In this document: one piece after another, positions 1-9,723 of the stretch
Numbering within the stretch: the stretch's first letter is position 1
Layout: each line of letters begins with the position of its first letter
Origin: Candidatus Peregrinibacteria bacterium
GTDB taxonomy: Bacteria; Patescibacteriota; Gracilibacteria; UBA1369; UBA12473
NCBI GenBank assembly: GCA_018659585.1
Contig: JABJMC010000028.1
Span: 36,539-100,538, forward strand
Direction of reading: 5' to 3'
DNA length: 64,000 nt
Program-made: the position numbers and the translations under genes
Notes under the pieces: generated by a model
What the model was told of the DNA's origin: nothing
The model's input: the letters and a program-made list of their open reading frames with translations, nothing else
The model's database searches: none

Positions 1-1011
1 AGAACGTAACACTTCAGAAGGCTCATTAACAGGGGTGCCATCCTCGCGCACAATCTCGGAAAGATGAATCAAACCATTAATGTCATCGGTAAGTTTCATA
101 AAAGCTCCAAATGGGGCTAAGCGAGTAATTTCGCCTTTAATAACACTACCAACCTTAAAGGTTTTCGCAGCATCAGCCCAAGGATCAGCCATTAGTCTCT
201 TCATACTTAAAGAGATCTTATCACCTTCAATGCCAATAATTTGGACCTCAACTTCATCACCAACTTTTCCATGATCAGAAGGATTCTTAACATGACCCCA
301 AGCAATTTCGGAGATATGAACTAGTCCTTCTAAACCTTCAAAAGCCACAAAAATACCAAAATTAACAACACCACTAATTTTACCTTTAACCTTAGTTCCG
401 ATTGTAATCTTACCAAGGGCCGCCTTTCGTTCTTCTTGGAAAGCCGCTCGTTCAGAAAGAATTAACTTCCCATTTTGTTTGTCTAAATTAATAATTTTAA
501 CGCTCAAACTAACTCCAACTAATTTCTTCAATTTTTGAAGAATAAGGTTAGCGTCAGCCCCATTAACACGTGGGTAATGTAGAGGAGCTAGCTGAGAAAC
601 AGGAATAAATCCTTTAATCCCATCTACCTCTAATAGTAAACCACCCTTATTAGCTTCGGTTGGTTTAACTTCCACCACGTCATTTTCATCATAAGCATCA
701 GCAAATCTCTTCCAAGCTCGTTCTTGACTAGCTTTTCGAAGAGAAAGAAGCACAAATCCATCTTCGTTTTCAGATTCAAGCACACATGAATAAACCGCAT
801 CACCAGGGGCAAGATCTTTGATAGTGTTCATGCTATCTTTAGTCTCACGTCCACTAATAATACCAGTGTTAACACCGCCAATATCAACCAAAATTCGGTG
901 TTTACCGACAGAAATAACATTACCTTCTAAAAGTTCTCCTGGTTCCGGGAGAATCATGTCTGGAGAGCTTTTCAGAAGCTCTTCCATAGATATAGTTTGA
1001 GTCGCAGCCAT
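1..1011 (-). CDS. rpsA: 30S ribosomal protein S1 (3' end outside window)
   Basis: Reverse-strand open frame from ATG at 1011 to the window edge (MAATQTISMEELLKSSPDMILPEPGELLEGNVISVGKHRILVDIGG...). Repeated S1/OB motifs such as GTKVKGKISGVVNFGIFVAFEGLEGLVHISEIAW. Missing from the ORF track because it is truncated. Confidence 0.93.
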   Translation of the reverse strand, partial: MAATQTISMEELLKSSPDMILPEPGELLEGNVISVGKHRILVDIGGVNTGIISGRETKDSMNTIKDLAPGDAVYSCVLESENEDGFVLLSLRKASQERAWKRFADAYDENDVVEVKPTEANKGGLLLEVDGIKGFIPVSQLAPLHYPRVNGADANLILQKLKKLVGVSLSVKIINLDKQNGKLILSERAAFQEERKAALGKITIGTKVKGKISGVVNFGIFVAFEGLEGLVHISEIAWGHVKNPSDHGKVGDEVEVQIIGIEGDKISLSMKRLMADPWADAAKTFKVGSVIKGEITRLAPFGAFMKLTDDINGLIHLSEIVREDGTPVNEPSEVLRS

Positions 1012-1048
1012 AAAGCTTATATTGGAGCAAGGATTAAAAAATAAATAA

Positions 1049-1094
1049 GTTCCTATCTAAAGTGTCCCTGCTACCTAATGCACTTTATAAGAAC
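1049..1094 (-). terminator. Imperfect hairpin followed by a T-rich tract between clpC and rpsA (terminator or S1 leader)
   Basis: Arms GTTC...AAAGTG / CACTTT...GAAC. On the minus strand this is followed by TTATTTATTTTTT. Confidence 0.4.
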
Positions 1095-1125
1095 GCGTGG
1101 AGTATAAGATGGTTTAAAGAGAAAA

Positions 1126-3720
1126 TCAACCTTTTCTTAGCTCTAGTCCATCTCCCTTTTTGACAATTTTCACTTTATCTCCTTCCTGAAACTCTCCGCT
1201 CAGCAGTTTTTCCGCCAAAATGTCTTCGACTTTGTCTTGAATCACACGGCGAGCAGGCCGAGCGCCATAATCTGGGTCGTAACTTAATTTTGCTAGCACA
1301 TCAAGCGCTCCAGGAGAAAGATTTAAAGAGATCTTTCTCTCCTTCAAACGATCTTCAAGATCAGAAATTTGCAATCTTACAATTTTCTTTAAATGATCGT
1401 GAGTTAAAGGATGGAAAACAATAATCTTATCTAAGCGATTTAAGAATTCTGGTCGGAACTGATCTTTTAATTCCTTTAGAATGTCTTCTTTTCGATCCTC
1501 AAAAATTTGTTCAGCCCGTTTAAGTTCGTCTGCCTCCAAGGTAAACCCAATTGGTCCCGCAGATTCAGTTAACTGGCGAGCACCTACATTGGTAGTCAAA
1601 ACAATAATTGTGTTTTTGAAATCTACTTTGCGGCCTCTTCCATCTGTTAATACCCCATCCTCAAGAATTTGAAGTAGCATGTTCATTACATCAGGGTGAG
1701 CTTTTTCAACCTCATCAAATAACACTACTGAGTAAGGTTTGCGTCGGATCATCTCTGTTAATTGACCACCATCATCATAACCAATATAACCAGCAGTTGT
1801 ACCTGTTAAACGAGAAACATTATGACGCTCCATAAATTCACTCATATCAATCTTAATCAAAGCATCTTCATCGTTATAAACTTCTCGTGCGAGAGATTTT
1901 ACTAATTCAGTCTTACCAACTCCAGTTGGTCCCATAAAAATAAAAGAAGCAATGGGACGATGTGGAGCCCCAACACCCATTCTAGAACGACGAATAGCCT
2001 TGGCCACAGATTCAATTGCCTCCTGTTGACCAATAATGCGTCGTTTAAGTAGGTTTTCTAAGTTCTTAAGACGAGAAACATCATCTTTCATTAATTTTGT
2101 AGTCGGGATTCCAGTACTTTTAGATAAAACTTGGGCAATATCCTCGGCATCAATATGTCCACGTAACTCTTTTGGGATTTTAATTTGGCGGGCTGCCTCA
2201 ATTTTTTCCATAACTTGAAGCTCCTCGGTGCGAAGATTAGCCGCTTTTTCATAATCTTGTTTAGAAACAGCATCTTCTTTGTCCTTAATAATTTTATTTA
2301 GTTCTTTTTGAAACTTACCAACTTTATTAGAACCACTAGTTTTAACTTTCATTCCTTTTAAAGAAGCGGCTTCATCCATCAAATCAATTGCTTTATCAGG
2401 TAGAAAACGGTCATTTACATACCGCTTGGAAAGTCGAACCGCGGAATCCAAAGCTTCATCAGAAATAACTAAATGATGGTGATCTTCAAAAGATTCTTTA
2501 AGACCCTTTAAAATTTGTAAGGTTTCCTCTTCAGTAGGTTCATTTATAATTACAGTCTGAAAACGACGCTCTAAAGCACTATCGTTTTCAATATGTTTTC
2601 GGTATTCATCAGTTGTTGTTGCTCCCACAATTCGAATATCACCTCTAGAAAGAGCTGGTTTCAAAATATTAGCAGCATCTAAGCTCCCTTCAGCTGATCC
2701 AGCCCCAACCACAGTGTGCAATTCATCAATAAAAAGAATTACATTTTCTTGGGTGCCTGCCTCATCAATAATTTGTTTAAGACGTTCTTCGAATTCACCA
2801 CGATATTTAGTCCCAGCTACAACCGAAGCCATAGAAAGAGACAAAATTCGTTTATCTAACATTTTATCTGGTACGTTTTCTTGAATAATAGCTTGAGCAA
2901 GCCCCTCAACAACCGCAGTTTTACCAACACCCGGCTCACCAATTAAAACGGGATTGTTTTTGGTCTTACGTTGCAAAATACTAATCGTGCGTTCTATTTC
3001 CTTAGCGCGTCCAATAATAGGATCCATTTTTCCAGATCGATATTTGGCAACTAAGTCTTCGGTAAAATAGTCCAAAGCTGGAGTGCTAGATTTATCAGTT
3101 TTCTCTTTAGTATAAGTTGCCTCTTTTTCACCACCAGACATAACTCCTTGTAATCCACTTAAAAAGAATTCCAAAGGATTCATTTGGCCAGACGGATCAG
3201 CTCCCTGAAAACCTCCACCAGGAGCTCCAGGATATTGTTTTTGGCTTTTCTTAAGATTTTCAAAAGCATTTTCAATTTCACCTTGAACAGCATTTGGACG
3301 AACTTTCATATTTTCTAGGATCACCGTGGCCGCAGTGTTTTCTTGGCCCACTAAAGCATGTAGTAAATGCTCGGTTCCTACAAACATATGATTGTTACCC
3401 TGGGCACATTTCACAGCATCTTCAATAACTTTTTTCGCAAAACCACTTAAACCGCCAGAACCTTTTCCTTTAGAAGAGGAGGCAGCGGTACGTCCCACAG
3501 TTTTCAGAACTAAATTAACATTATCAAGCGAAACTCCAAAATTCATTAAAATAGAAGCCCCTAAAGAGTTAGGTTGGCTTAAAATACCAATTAAAACGTG
3601 CTCTGTCCCAACATAATTAGTTTGAGTTTTTTTTGCCACTTCTTGGGCCACAATCAAGGCTTGTTTAGCCTCTTTCGTAAACTTTTCGAAACGACTGTCA
3701 CCTTTGTCTTTATTGGCCAT
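1126..3720 (-). CDS. clpC: ATP-dependent Clp protease ATP-binding subunit ClpC
   Basis: 864 aa; N-terminal Clp repeats, two AAA+ modules ([26 protein letters not shown]), UVR-like segment and ClpB D2 C-terminus. Confidence 0.96.
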   Translation of the reverse strand: MANKDKGDSRFEKFTKEAKQALIVAQEVAKKTQTNYVGTEHVLIGILSQPNSLGASILMNFGVSLDNVNLVLKTVGRTAASSSKGKGSGGLSGFAKKVIEDAVKCAQGNNHMFVGTEHLLHALVGQENTAATVILENMKVRPNAVQGEIENAFENLKKSQKQYPGAPGGGFQGADPSGQMNPLEFFLSGLQGVMSGGEKEATYTKEKTDKSSTPALDYFTEDLVAKYRSGKMDPIIGRAKEIERTISILQRKTKNNPVLIGEPGVGKTAVVEGLAQAIIQENVPDKMLDKRILSLSMASVVAGTKYRGEFEERLKQIIDEAGTQENVILFIDELHTVVGAGSAEGSLDAANILKPALSRGDIRIVGATTTDEYRKHIENDSALERRFQTVIINEPTEEETLQILKGLKESFEDHHHLVISDEALDSAVRLSKRYVNDRFLPDKAIDLMDEAASLKGMKVKTSGSNKVGKFQKELNKIIKDKEDAVSKQDYEKAANLRTEELQVMEKIEAARQIKIPKELRGHIDAEDIAQVLSKSTGIPTTKLMKDDVSRLKNLENLLKRRIIGQQEAIESVAKAIRRSRMGVGAPHRPIASFIFMGPTGVGKTELVKSLAREVYNDEDALIKIDMSEFMERHNVSRLTGTTAGYIGYDDGGQLTEMIRRKPYSVVLFDEVEKAHPDVMNMLLQILEDGVLTDGRGRKVDFKNTIIVLTTNVGARQLTESAGPIGFTLEADELKRAEQIFEDRKEDILKELKDQFRPEFLNRLDKIIVFHPLTHDHLKKIVRLQISDLEDRLKERKISLNLSPGALDVLAKLSYDPDYGARPARRVIQDKVEDILAEKLLSGEFQEGDKVKIVKKGDGLELRKG

Positions 3721-3832
3721 GAATTTAAAAGTTAGAATTAATTTCTAGAAATTATAACACATTTCGATAGAGAATAATACGCTTTACCGCTTGCTAAGAA
3801 ACAAAGAATAGTGTGTAACTACAACCTGATAA

Positions 3833-3859
3833 TTAGCACTGTTAAGTTTAGAGTGCTAA
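3833..3859 (-). promoter_or_regulatory. CIRCE operator (HrcA binding site) upstream of clpC
   Basis: TTAGCACTG-N9-GAGTGCTAA, 17/18 match to the TTAGCACTC-N9-GAGTGCTAA consensus. Confidence 0.88.
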
Positions 3860-3873
3860 CAAACCAAAGTCAA
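3845..3873 (-). promoter_or_regulatory. Candidate clpC promoter overlapping CIRCE
   Basis: Minus strand TTGACT-N17-TAAACT, with CIRCE covering the -10 region. Confidence 0.5.
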
Positions 3874-3918
3874 CTCAAAAAGGGGAGTTGCAAGTTTCCG
3901 CAAAGGAAAGCGAAAAAA

Positions 3919-5448
3919 CTAAGTCGATAAAATAGATTCAGCCATAACCTCGATCTGTTCTTGGTAATCCAAAGTACCTTTCAAACGATAGCTAGAGGAA
4001 TCATCGCGCGGGACATCAGCAAAGAAAAATCCAGACGATGACCAAGTTTTCAAACTAGAAACAGTCTCTTCTATAACTTCCAAGGTCACCAAGGCATTAC
4101 TAGCGTCAGCTGGTTCATTACTAAAATAAAAACTACTTCCGGAGCGACTATAATACCAGTTCGAAGGATACTGCATTTGAAAACCCAAAGTAGCACTTTC
4201 CAAAGGTCTGTAGCCCTCTAAAATTACTGTTTCAGAACCAGTTTCAGCATCCACTGAGACTTGCTCCAACCCTTTGGCTTCATCAGTCCCAGAAGCTAAA
4301 TCCCAATCTGTTATTGCTCCTTCTACAAACTTGGCTAATTCTTCTAAATTTCCATCACCTAAATTTTGCAAAAGATACCGCTCCAACACTTCACCATCAG
4401 TAAAAGTCACATAAATATAATTTGGCTCCACAAAATCATAGGTAGTAGCTGTCCATTCGTCAGAAACTAAGCTCAAACGATCCAAGTCATTCTCTAACAG
4501 ACTAATATTGTCGGCATAATCACCATCACTAGATTCGTTGGCTTCTTCTTCAGCCACAACATCCTCAACGTCCTCGATCACCTCAGTAATCTCAGTTTCC
4601 TCAACAACCTCTTCTTCTTCCTCATCCTCCTCAATCCGTTGACCATCACTTAATAAATCAAAAGAAAGCAACATTTCACTAAACAAATTGCCATAACTTA
4701 ACTTTAAATCTTCCTGACTATTTAAATGTAAAAGCACAAAAACTTTGCTTCCACCCTCAACATAATAAGTAGTTGAACCAACTTCTTCGACTTTAATAGC
4801 ATTTAACTGGTCCACACTTACTACGTTTTTTGTATAAGTTTCACTTAAATCAGTATTTTGATAAGCCAAATACCATTCTTCAATCTCTAATTCCTCATTG
4901 TTAGACAACGTACTTACTTGAATTAGATCAGTTTCAATCAAACTCTCGGTATCTTTCGGTTGAGGGCCGTAAAAAGAAACAGCCTGAGTGCGTTCCTCCA
5001 TTTCCCAATCAGAACGGTAAGAAATCCCAAAACCAATACTTTCACTAACATAATTAGTCATTTCTACCTCTTCTATTTCAACTACCTCTTCTTCTTCCAA
5101 AACAGTGAGTTGTTCAACTGCTAGCACTGGTTTGTCGTCATCATCTTCACCTGGAATTAATAAACCACTAACCTCCATGGATTGATTTAAATACTCGGTA
5201 TCCCAAAGATTATAAAAATCACTATAAACATAAAGCAGAGACCCATCTGTTAAGCGCAATAGGTGAGTAGCATCAGGATTAAATTTTACGCTGCCCAAAG
5301 ACTGCAACAACCCTTCATAGGTCATAAATTCATAGGAAATATCATCCTCCACAGTCACATCATCAGTAAAAGGTAGTTGGCAGCCAGTAAACAAAAGACC
5401 AAAGACAAGAAGAAGGGCAGCATAAGGAATAAGAGTTCTGAATTTCAT
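3919..5448 (-). CDS. Putative lipoprotein with acidic linker
   Basis: Signal peptide with lipobox (LLFTGC); Glu-rich low-complexity segment EEDEEEEEVVEETEITEVIEDVEDVV. Confidence 0.7.
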   Translation of the reverse strand: MKFRTLIPYAALLLVFGLLFTGCQLPFTDDVTVEDDISYEFMTYEGLLQSLGSVKFNPDATHLLRLTDGSLLYVYSDFYNLWDTEYLNQSMEVSGLLIPGEDDDDKPVLAVEQLTVLEEEEVVEIEEVEMTNYVSESIGFGISYRSDWEMEERTQAVSFYGPQPKDTESLIETDLIQVSTLSNNEELEIEEWYLAYQNTDLSETYTKNVVSVDQLNAIKVEEVGSTTYYVEGGSKVFVLLHLNSQEDLKLSYGNLFSEMLLSFDLLSDGQRIEEDEEEEEVVEETEITEVIEDVEDVVAEEEANESSDGDYADNISLLENDLDRLSLVSDEWTATTYDFVEPNYIYVTFTDGEVLERYLLQNLGDGNLEELAKFVEGAITDWDLASGTDEAKGLEQVSVDAETGSETVILEGYRPLESATLGFQMQYPSNWYYSRSGSSFYFSNEPADASNALVTLEVIEETVSSLKTWSSSGFFFADVPRDDSSSYRLKGTLDYQEQIEVMAESILST

Positions 5449-5463
5449 AGGATAAAGTTAAAT

Positions 5464-6522
5464 TTAAAAAAGTTCAGCATTTTGTGGAGGAGTTAACCCA
5501 AGATGCTGGTAACCACGTGGCGTAACTAAACGTCCTCGTGGAGTGCGATCAAGAAAACCTTGTTTTAAAAGATAAGGTTCATAGATATCTTCAATAGTCT
5601 GAGCCTCTTCGTGAGTAGCCGCAGAAAGAGTGCTTAGCCCGACTGGGCCACCTCCAAAATTTTCAATCATTAATTGTAGCAATTTTCGGTCCATGTCATC
5701 TAAACCAAGTTCATCGATTCCCATTTTCCCTAAAGCACTTTTTACTAATGATTCCGAAATAACATCATGATTATTAACTAGAGCAAAATCACCCACTCGC
5801 CGTAATAGTCGGTTAGCAATACGGGGAGTTTGCCGGGAAGAAAGTGACAATCGAGACGCTGCTTTTTCGTCAATTTCAGTCTCCAGAATTTTAGAGGAAC
5901 GATTAATAATTTGCTGGATTTCTTCCTGAGAATAAAAATTAAGTCTAAAAACATGCCCAAAACGATCCCGAAGAGGGGAGGAGATCAAACTTAACTTAGT
6001 AGTGGCGCCAATCAGAGTAAATTTTGGCAAACTCAAGCGCATAGAACGAGCCGAAGCGCCTTTGCCCAAAATAATATCAATCGCAAAATCCTCCATGGCT
6101 GTATATAAAGTCTCTTCTACAATGGGACGTAAACGGTGAATTTCATCAATAAAAAGCACATCCCCATCTTCTAAATTTGTAATAATCGCCGCAATATCTC
6201 CCTGACGTTCCAGTGCTGGCCCAGAAGTAACGCGAATATTTGCCTTCATTTCCTTGGCTACAATATGAGCTAGCGTGGTTTTTCCTAAACCAGGCGGCCC
6301 ATGAATCAAAACATGCTCCAAAGGCTCTTCTCGTTTTCGGGAAGCCTCCATGAAAACAGAAAGATTTCTTTTAATTTCAGATTGTCCTACGTATTCGTCA
6401 AGCACATCTGGACGAAGCTTATTTTCCTGTAATTCTTGAGAATTATCAAGGGGTTGAGGCGATAAATCTCGATCCAGAGGCTCATCAGATGAAGTTGAGA
6501 AGTTGGCAGAATGAACAGGCAT
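5464..6522 (-). CDS. ruvB: Holliday junction branch migration helicase RuvB (ORF extends to 6651; start at 6522 preferred)
   Basis: LRPDVLDEYVGQSEIKRNLSVFMEA...HGPPGLGKTTLAHIVAKEM...GATTKLSLISSPLRDRFG. The upstream extension is not RuvB-like. Confidence 0.95.
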   Translation of the reverse strand: MPVHSANFSTSSDEPLDRDLSPQPLDNSQELQENKLRPDVLDEYVGQSEIKRNLSVFMEASRKREEPLEHVLIHGPPGLGKTTLAHIVAKEMKANIRVTSGPALERQGDIAAIITNLEDGDVLFIDEIHRLRPIVEETLYTAMEDFAIDIILGKGASARSMRLSLPKFTLIGATTKLSLISSPLRDRFGHVFRLNFYSQEEIQQIINRSSKILETEIDEKAASRLSLSSRQTPRIANRLLRRVGDFALVNNHDVISESLVKSALGKMGIDELGLDDMDRKLLQLMIENFGGGPVGLSTLSAATHEEAQTIEDIYEPYLLKQGFLDRTPRGRLVTPRGYQHLGLTPPQNAELF

Positions 6523-6674
6523 ACGATACAATGCTAGTCGAATTTCATAACGAAGATACCTCAATTCTCTTTGGATCACCACCAAATTCCCTTGCCTGTT
6601 TAAAAAATGCCTCGCGCAACCTCCCAACGTAAAAAACACAACCTTCGACAAAAGGACTAGCTCTCCCTTGGAAA

Positions 6675-7379
6675 ATGTCTGACTTGATTCAGATGTTTAT
6701 GTTGACCGTGGCTTCCATGACCATAGTTTTATCCCTTTCGGAATATGTTTTTGGAGAATTTGGAGTGTGGGGGCATTGGAGGGAGGAGACTATTACGGGA
6801 ATTTTGTACGCGGCGCAGACCATGACTTTATTGGTGCCACTATTCATTTTTACCAAACTTAAGTATAAGAATGAATGGAATACTTTCGGATTTCATAAGG
6901 TTAAAATCCTTACGATTTTAAAAAGAATTGCTCAAGGTTATCTTTTCTATTATTTGGCTAGTGCGATCTTTTTGCAGATCAAAATGAGTTTCCAGACTGA
7001 GATTCCTGGTTACGGTGAACAAGCCTCACATATCCCTTTATTCGGAGGGACTGATGCTGGGGTTATTTTAGGAGGAGTAATTATTGTGCTGATTGCACCG
7101 CTAGTTGAAGAATTGTTTTTCCGAGGTTATATTCACCAAGTTTTAAAAAAATACACCAATGTTTTGGGGGGAAGTATTGGGTCAGCCTTGATTTTTACCT
7201 TGTTTCACTTTGAATTTCAGGTCTTTATTCCAATTTTTATTCTAGGATTAGTATTAAGTTGGCTTTTTGAAAGAACCGGTTCAATCTGGACTCCGATTTG
7301 TTTTCACATGTTAAACAATGGTTTAGCCTTTTTGATTGAAGTGGCCATATTTTATGAATGGATTCAGACTTCACTTTAA
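6675..7379 (+). CDS. CPBP (CAAX-like) family intramembrane metalloprotease
   Basis: Multi-TM; motifs APLVEELFFRGYI, FTLFHF and FHMLNN. Confidence 0.85.
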   Translation: MSDLIQMFMLTVASMTIVLSLSEYVFGEFGVWGHWREETITGILYAAQTMTLLVPLFIFTKLKYKNEWNTFGFHKVKILTILKRIAQGYLFYYLASAIFLQIKMSFQTEIPGYGEQASHIPLFGGTDAGVILGGVIIVLIAPLVEELFFRGYIHQVLKKYTNVLGGSIGSALIFTLFHFEFQVFIPIFILGLVLSWLFERTGSIWTPICFHMLNNGLAFLIEVAIFYEWIQTSL

Positions 7380-7411
7380 AAGAACCCTTCAGTATACTGT
7401 TCACAAATTGT

Positions 7412-7488
7412 GCCCCGGTAGCTCAGCTGGATAGAGCGGCGGCCTTCTAAGCCGTAGGTCACAGGTTCGAATCCTGTCCGGGGTGCCA
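7412..7488 (+). tRNA. tRNA-Arg(TCT), CCA encoded
   Basis: Cloverleaf GCCCCGG...CCGGGGTGCCA; anticodon loop CTTCTAA; GGTTCGAATCC T-arm. Confidence 0.95.
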
Positions 7489-7504
7489 TTCAAAATTATG
7501 AATA

Positions 7505-8395
7505 TTATTCAGATTCATATTTTTTCGCCCGTTCTAGTGCATATTCTTGTCTTTCCTGTTCCCGCCTTTGTTCATCTTGCTTTTTGTCTGCTACTTTTTC
7601 TTCCTTCATCTGTATCTCAGTTTTTTTAAACTGATGATTCAACATTGCTGTTACAGCGGCCATCACCTCATCAGGACAACCGATTTCAGAAAGAACCGCT
7701 AAATCTGGTCCACGGTCAAAAAACAAAGAGGAATCTTTATAAACAACGGAGCCCTTCTCAAACTGGAAAGGCTCATCTTTATAATCTTCATGAGGCTGAG
7801 TATAACCAGTACTGCTTAACCCAAGTAGCCTCACATGAACATCTTGATATTGCTTCATCCGACGAAAAGCATAATCAAAAGCAATCGCTGCTCTAACAGC
7901 TTCATCCAAATTATCAAACTCACCTCCTTGCACACCCCTAAGATTCGAATGATGATCTAATCCATTCATGGAAACAGAGTAACTATCGGGGTTGGTACGT
8001 CTCACTTTGGCATATTGTAGGATTATCTGATTATCGCTAATTTCGAAACGGAAGCGAGAAGCCTGTGTAAATACATCATGTTCAGGGTCAGGTGTCTCAA
8101 AATACATAACTTCGGACGGCATAGCGCCGATAATTAGTCTTGCCTGATTTGTTTCGTTCTCATCGAAATTAAGCAATTCTTGATCTATTGATTCCAATTG
8201 AGCTGCATCAGTCATCTGGCTTTCATCTTCACCAGATCGAGCAGAACGGAGCGATTCAGCCCGCACTTCGCCATCAATTGCATCAGCAGTAGGCTCTAGG
8301 ATTTCACCAGATGAATCACTAGGGGAACTAGCTGGCACTTCTGCTTTTAGAAAAATAAAACGATCTTCAGAGAAGAAAAATTGTGAAATTTTCAT
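7505..8395 (-). CDS. Hypothetical protein
   Basis: 296 aa ORF; acidic N-terminus and charged C-terminal coiled region; no recognised family. Confidence 0.65.
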   Translation of the reverse strand: MKISQFFFSEDRFIFLKAEVPASSPSDSSGEILEPTADAIDGEVRAESLRSARSGEDESQMTDAAQLESIDQELLNFDENETNQARLIIGAMPSEVMYFETPDPEHDVFTQASRFRFEISDNQIILQYAKVRRTNPDSYSVSMNGLDHHSNLRGVQGGEFDNLDEAVRAAIAFDYAFRRMKQYQDVHVRLLGLSSTGYTQPHEDYKDEPFQFEKGSVVYKDSSLFFDRGPDLAVLSEIGCPDEVMAAVTAMLNHQFKKTEIQMKEEKVADKKQDEQRREQERQEYALERAKKYESE

Positions 8396-8547
8396 GATTT
8401 TTATTTAAATTAAGATTTTCATATAATTATAGCATTTTTAGAGAATGATGTCAAAGCGCATCACAGCTAGCAGCATAAGATCAAAAATAGACGCCTCCTT
8501 TAATTTCCTTTATCATTCGGGCGTTATTTAGCCCTAATTTTTCTAAA

Positions 8548-9717
8548 ATGTTTAAAAAAATAATGCTCCTTGGTTCTGGTGAACTTGGTAAGGAATTTGT
8601 AATTTCCGCCCAACGTCTTGGCCAATATGTAATTGCTGTAGATTCTTATGATAACGCTCCAGCCATGCAGGTGGCAGACACGCGTGAGGTTATTGATATG
8701 CTAGATGGAGAAGCTCTTGATGCTATTGTCGCCAAACACCAACCAGATCTCATTGTCCCCGAAATCGAAGCTATTCGCACCGAGCGTTTTTATGACTACG
8801 AAAAACAAGGAATTCAGGTTGTACCCAGTGCCAAAGCCGCCAATTTCACCATGAATCGTAAGGCAATTCGAGATTTAGCAGCAAAGGATTTAGGTCTTAA
8901 AACCGCTAAATATCGTTACGCCACCTCTTTAGAAGAAATGAAAGCAGCGGTCGAAGAGATTGGCATTCCTTGTGTTGTTAAACCTCTTATGTCCTCCTCT
9001 GGAAAAGGTCAATCAACCATCAAAACAGAAGAAGACATCGAAAAATCATGGAATATGGCCACGACCAAAAGTCGCGGAGATTTAAACGAAGTAATTATCG
9101 AGGAATTTATTAATTTTAGAACCGAAATCACTTTACTTACCGTAACCCAAAAGAATGGGAAAACCTTGTTCTGCCCACCAATTGGCCATCGCCAAGAAAG
9201 AGGGGACTATCAGGAAAGTTGGCAGCCATCCGGGGTAACTCCAGAGGAATTAGCCGAAGCCGAACGTATGGCCGACCTTGTCACCAAAGAACTAACTGGA
9301 GCCGGACTCTGGGGAGTAGAATTTTTTATGGGGGATGAGGGAGTCGTTTTTTCCGAACTATCACCTCGTCCGCATGATACGGGCATGGTTACCCTTGGAA
9401 ACACTCAAAATTTCAATGAATTTGAACTACATTTAAGAGCTGTTTTAGGTCTCCCAATCGAGGAAATCACCTTGGAACAAGCTGGCGCTAGTGCTGTTAT
9501 TTTAGCCCCTGGAGATAGTGCCAAACAAAACCCTATTTATTCTGGATTAGAGGAGACTGCAACTATTCCTAAATCTGATGTTCGGATCTTTGGGAAACCA
9601 GAAACACGCCCTTTTAGACGAATGGGTGTAGCTGTAGCTTTTGACAAACCTGGGACTGACATGCAAAGCCTCCGCGATCGCGCTAAGGAAGTGGCTGATA
9701 AGGTAAAAGTGAGTTAA
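8548..9717 (+). CDS. purT: Formate-dependent phosphoribosylglycinamide formyltransferase (GAR transformylase 2)
   Basis: ATP-grasp protein: [37 protein letters not shown]...; [27 protein letters not shown]. Confidence 0.95.
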   Translation: MFKKIMLLGSGELGKEFVISAQRLGQYVIAVDSYDNAPAMQVADTREVIDMLDGEALDAIVAKHQPDLIVPEIEAIRTERFYDYEKQGIQVVPSAKAANFTMNRKAIRDLAAKDLGLKTAKYRYATSLEEMKAAVEEIGIPCVVKPLMSSSGKGQSTIKTEEDIEKSWNMATTKSRGDLNEVIIEEFINFRTEITLLTVTQKNGKTLFCPPIGHRQERGDYQESWQPSGVTPEELAEAERMADLVTKELTGAGLWGVEFFMGDEGVVFSELSPRPHDTGMVTLGNTQNFNEFELHLRAVLGLPIEEITLEQAGASAVILAPGDSAKQNPIYSGLEETATIPKSDVRIFGKPETRPFRRMGVAVAFDKPGTDMQSLRDRAKEVADKVKVS

Positions 9718-9723
9718 TTCACG

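Noticed and set aside
3871-3890. CAACTC-N8-GAGTTG hairpin downstream of the lipoprotein gene
   Set aside because: Only a 6-bp stem without a convincing U-run, overlapping the putative clpC -35; too weak to call a terminator.
4560-4640. Repetitive CTC/TTC-rich tracts (also near 13500-13620)
   Set aside because: They encode Glu/Val-rich acidic linkers in secreted proteins; low-complexity coding sequence rather than separate repeats.
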